The notes beneath the pieces were generated by a model that saw only the letters and a list, made by a program, of their open reading frames with translations, was not told the origin of the DNA and did not search any database. A program made the translations under genes and the position numbers. Below, one piece after another: positions 6,111 through 7,545 of a stretch of DNA of 7,545 nt. The stretch comes from Campylobacteraceae bacterium (GTDB lineage: Bacteria > Campylobacterota > Campylobacteria > Campylobacterales > Sulfurovaceae): contig JALWLW010000009.1 of NCBI GenBank assembly GCA_027081065.1, forward strand, positions 1 through 7,545. Reading direction: 5' to 3'. Position 1 is the stretch's first letter; each line of letters begins with the position of its first letter.

Positions 6111-6114
6111 TATA
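6101..6114 (-). promoter_or_regulatory. Probable -10 region for the 41-aa gene
   Basis: Two minus-strand TATAAT hexamers (6101-6106 and 6109-6114) lie 30 and 38 bases before the small gene's ATG. The stretch 6103-6114 is a perfect palindrome (TATAATATTATA), so a plus-strand -10 is also possible. No good -35 is placed for either. A minus-strand TTGACA (6136-6141) exists but is 21 bases from the nearer box. Confidence 0.35.
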
Positions 6115-6132
6115 TTCTTATTTAAGGTAAAA

Positions 6133-6151
6133 ATATGTCAAATTGTCATAT
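6133..6151. promoter_or_regulatory. Operator-like site 2, on the repressor promoter
   Basis: ATATGTCAAATTGTCATAT is a 19-bp dyad with one mismatched pair around a central A. It overlaps the repressor gene's own TATAAT (6149-6154), the layout of an autoregulatory operator for a dimeric CI/LexA-type protein. A similar sequence, site 1, is centred 41 bp away, about four helical turns. Confidence 0.5.
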
Positions 6152-6154
6152 AAT
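6149..6154 (+). promoter_or_regulatory. -10 box of the S24 repressor gene
   Basis: TATAAT lies 29 bases before the ATG at 6184, with no consensus -35. It is overlapped on its upstream side by the 19-bp dyad at 6133-6151. An AGAGG ribosome binding site (6173-6177) follows at the right distance. Confidence 0.5.
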
Positions 6155-6183
6155 TAAAAATATAAACTATTAAGAGGTTATTC

Positions 6184-6837
6184 ATGTATGATTTAAGAAA
6201 TGTAATTGCAAAATTAAAAGAGATTATTTCAGAAGAGAAGAAAGTTAAAAAAGTATTTGACAAAGATGTTGCAGATGCTTTAGCTATTCCTCAAACGACT
6301 TTTGCAACTATGAAAAAGAGAAACTCTATCCCCTTTAAAGAGATACTTCAGTTTTGTGCAAATAAAAGGTTGAGTATTAATTGGTTGTTCTTTGACCAAG
6401 CTATTGAGATGTTAGAAGAAGAAACAGAACGTTTTTTTCAAGTGCATTATTTTTCAGATGTTAGGGCGAGTGCTGGGGGAGGTGCTTTTAACTTTGATGA
6501 AGATTATGAAGTCTTATCTATTGATAAAACCATTATGAAAAGCATTGTTCCTAGTTTAACAAATACTTTAGAAGCTATTAATGTTGATGGTGAATCAATG
6601 GAGCCGACTTTGTTAGATGGCTCAATCGTCTTTATAGATAGAGAACAAACCAATATCAATAAAGATGGTATTTTTATTGCTTCAACGACAGCAGGACTGT
6701 TTATTAAAAGAATTCGACAAAGAGCTGATGGAATGGTTGAGCTGATATCTGATAATAAAGCATATAGCCCAGAAATAATCACAGCTGATGAAGTTGAAAT
6801 CATTGGAAGAGTTGTAGGAAACATTGAAAGTTTGTAA
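6184..6837 (+). CDS. CI/LexA-like transcriptional repressor, S24 peptidase family
   Basis: A 217-aa two-domain regulator. Residues about 1-75 form a phage-CI-type helix-turn-helix domain: VADALAIPQTTFATMKKRN (29-47), then IPFKEILQFCANKRLSINWLF, the usual run into a WL(F/L) end. Residues about 88-217 are the S24 autoprotease/dimerisation domain. The self-cleavage apparatus looks complete: an Ala97-Gly98 scissile bond in RASAGGG, the nucleophile Ser138 in VDGESMEPTLLDG, and Lys175 in GLFIKRIR. It could therefore be inactivated by RecA-stimulated cleavage, as for LexA and lambda CI, although this is inferred. No phage genes surround it. It faces a 41-aa gene and carries an operator-like dyad on its own promoter. 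It is not orthologous LexA, whose winged helix differs. Its regulon cannot be read here. Confidence 0.88.
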   Translation: MYDLRNVIAKLKEIISEEKKVKKVFDKDVADALAIPQTTFATMKKRNSIPFKEILQFCANKRLSINWLFFDQAIEMLEEETERFFQVHYFSDVRASAGGGAFNFDEDYEVLSIDKTIMKSIVPSLTNTLEAINVDGESMEPTLLDGSIVFIDREQTNINKDGIFIASTTAGLFIKRIRQRADGMVELISDNKAYSPEIITADEVEIIGRVVGNIESL

Positions 6838-6848
6838 TTATTTCTTAG

Positions 6849-6854
6849 TATAAT
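6849..6854 (+). promoter_or_regulatory. -10 box for aroK
   Basis: TATAAT within TTTCTTAGTATAATTATG lies 31 bases before the aroK ATG, in the 48-bp gap after the repressor gene. It suggests aroK has its own promoter and need not depend on the repressor transcript. No -35 match is visible. Confidence 0.45.
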
Positions 6855-6885
6855 TATGTCATATGATTATAAACAAAGGTAGTAA

Positions 6886-7422
6886 ATGAAAAAGAATATC
6901 ATTCTTATAGGCTTTATGGGGGTAGGTAAAGGGACAACTGCTAGAGCTTATGCTCAGAAATATAAATGTTTTAATATCGATACAGATGATTTAATAGAAT
7001 CTAAAGAGAATTGTAAGATTAAAGATATTTTTGAAGATAAAGGTGAAAAATATTTTAGAGCATTAGAACAAGATTGTGCAAATTGGATTGAAAAGTCCGT
7101 TGATGACTCCTTAATCTCTTGTGGAGGTGGTTTTTACAATGTAGAAAATTTACAAAAGCTAGGAACAGTTATTTTATTAAATGCATCTTACGATTGGATT
7201 TATGAACGTTTAGCTACTGCACCTAATGCAAAAGCGAAATTGAAAAAAAGACCATTGTTCTCAGAACCTAAAAAAGCAAAAAATCTATATAATAAGAGAC
7301 AAGAAGGTTACAAAGAAGTTGCAAACATTATTATTGATGTTGAGAATAAAGATTTAAAAAGTATTGTAAAAGAGATACATAAAAAGGCTACAAAGAGATT
7401 TTTACTTATAAATAAAATGTAA
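6886..7422 (+). CDS. aroK: Shikimate kinase
   Basis: AroK (178 aa) phosphorylates shikimate at the 3-hydroxyl with ATP, the fifth step of the chorismate pathway, in the cytosol. The P-loop is GFMGVGKGT (9-17). The shikimate-binding Asp34 lies in IDTDD, Arg58 in YFRALE, and Gly80-82 in SCGGGF. KRPLF (121-125) belongs to the lid, and Arg138 in NKRQEGY is the later conserved arginine. The P-loop has Gly where most AroK proteins have Ser after the lysine (GKGT instead of GKST), as in adenylate kinases. The following Thr17 may take over the Mg role. A short basic tail (about 168-178) extends the C-terminus. AAAGG sits six bases before the ATG. Chorismate, the eventual product, feeds MqnA encoded in this window. 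Confidence 0.92.
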   Translation: MKKNIILIGFMGVGKGTTARAYAQKYKCFNIDTDDLIESKENCKIKDIFEDKGEKYFRALEQDCANWIEKSVDDSLISCGGGFYNVENLQKLGTVILLNASYDWIYERLATAPNAKAKLKKRPLFSEPKKAKNLYNKRQEGYKEVANIIIDVENKDLKSIVKEIHKKATKRFLLINKM

Positions 7423-7467
7423 GAAAAAAAGAATTTACACAAATTAGACACAAATCCATAAAAACCC

Positions 7468-7496
7468 TTGACAGAGAAGGAAGATTTCTCTATAAT
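7468..7496 (+). promoter_or_regulatory. Perfect sigma-70 promoter with GC-rich discriminator
   Basis: TTGACA (7468-7473) and TATAAT (7491-7496) are both exact consensus with the optimal 17-bp spacer. The A/T-rich stretch before the -35 (about 7423-7465) could act as an UP element. After the -10 comes ACGCGTCC, a GC-rich discriminator like those of stringently controlled rRNA and tRNA promoters. Transcription should start near 7502-7505. The remaining 40 bases hold AAGAGG (7531-7536), seven bases before the AT that ends the window, so a coding start at 7544 is possible. A stable-RNA leader is the other option. The spacer contains AGAGAA/TTCTCT arms. Confidence 0.8.
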
Positions 7497-7545
7497 ACGC
7501 GTCCAAGAACATTGGGAGTCACTTAAAGTTAAGAGGCGAAAATAT

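Noticed and set aside
6504..6824. Minus-strand open frame of 106 codons opposite the S24 domain
   Set aside because: Antisense shadow of the repressor gene; low-complexity Ser/Ile-rich translation and no independent support.
7431..7445. AATTT-ACAC-AAATT after aroK as a terminator
   Set aside because: Only five A/T pairs and no following U-run; too weak to call, though the strong promoter just downstream makes some terminator plausible.

Overview
This is an AT-rich chromosomal segment, roughly one third G+C by eye. Several traits point to Campylobacterota (Epsilonproteobacteria), most likely a free-living Sulfurimonas/Sulfurovum-like bacterium. There is a waaC-htrB pair, the order that opens Campylobacter LOS loci. 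There is also a short MqnA of the futalosine menaquinone pathway, -10 boxes lacking a clear -35, and a Campylobacter-style AroK. This assignment is inferred from gene content. No mobile element, CRISPR array, tRNA or rRNA is visible.

Layout. 1-84: probable 5' end of a leftward gene running off the window. 187-1281 (+): a KpsS/KpsC-like (capsule/Kdo-type) glycosyltransferase. 1305-3863 (-): a compact leftward operon, mqnA (chorismate dehydratase), waaC (heptosyltransferase I) and htrB/lpxL (lipid A acyltransferase), with a 23-bp gap and then an 8-bp overlap. An 86-bp divergent promoter region separates it from a rightward molybdenum cofactor cluster, moaD-moaE-moeA (3950-5948). The 106-bp moaD-moaE gap holds a perfect match to the E. 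coli CRP half-sites and a second hairpin. 5945-6070 (-): a hidden 41-aa gene with a good ribosome binding site, tail-to-tail with moeA. 6184-6837 (+): a CI/LexA-like S24 repressor. 6886-7422 (+): aroK (shikimate kinase). 7468-7496: a textbook sigma-70 promoter with a GC-rich discriminator, driving a transcript that lies beyond the window.

How the genes work together. The first glycosyltransferase, waaC and htrB all serve the cell envelope (surface glycan, LOS inner core, lipid A). AroK makes shikimate-3-phosphate on the way to chorismate, and MqnA consumes chorismate for menaquinone. MoaD and MoaE form molybdopterin synthase and MoeA inserts molybdate, supplying cofactor for molybdoenzymes of anaerobic respiration, which themselves draw on menaquinol. 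Most of the window is ordinary housekeeping.

The most interesting parts are regulatory. One is the repressor/small-ORF divergent module, which has two related operator-like sites 41 bp apart in a lambda-like arrangement. The other is the CRP-consensus palindrome inside the Moco cluster.
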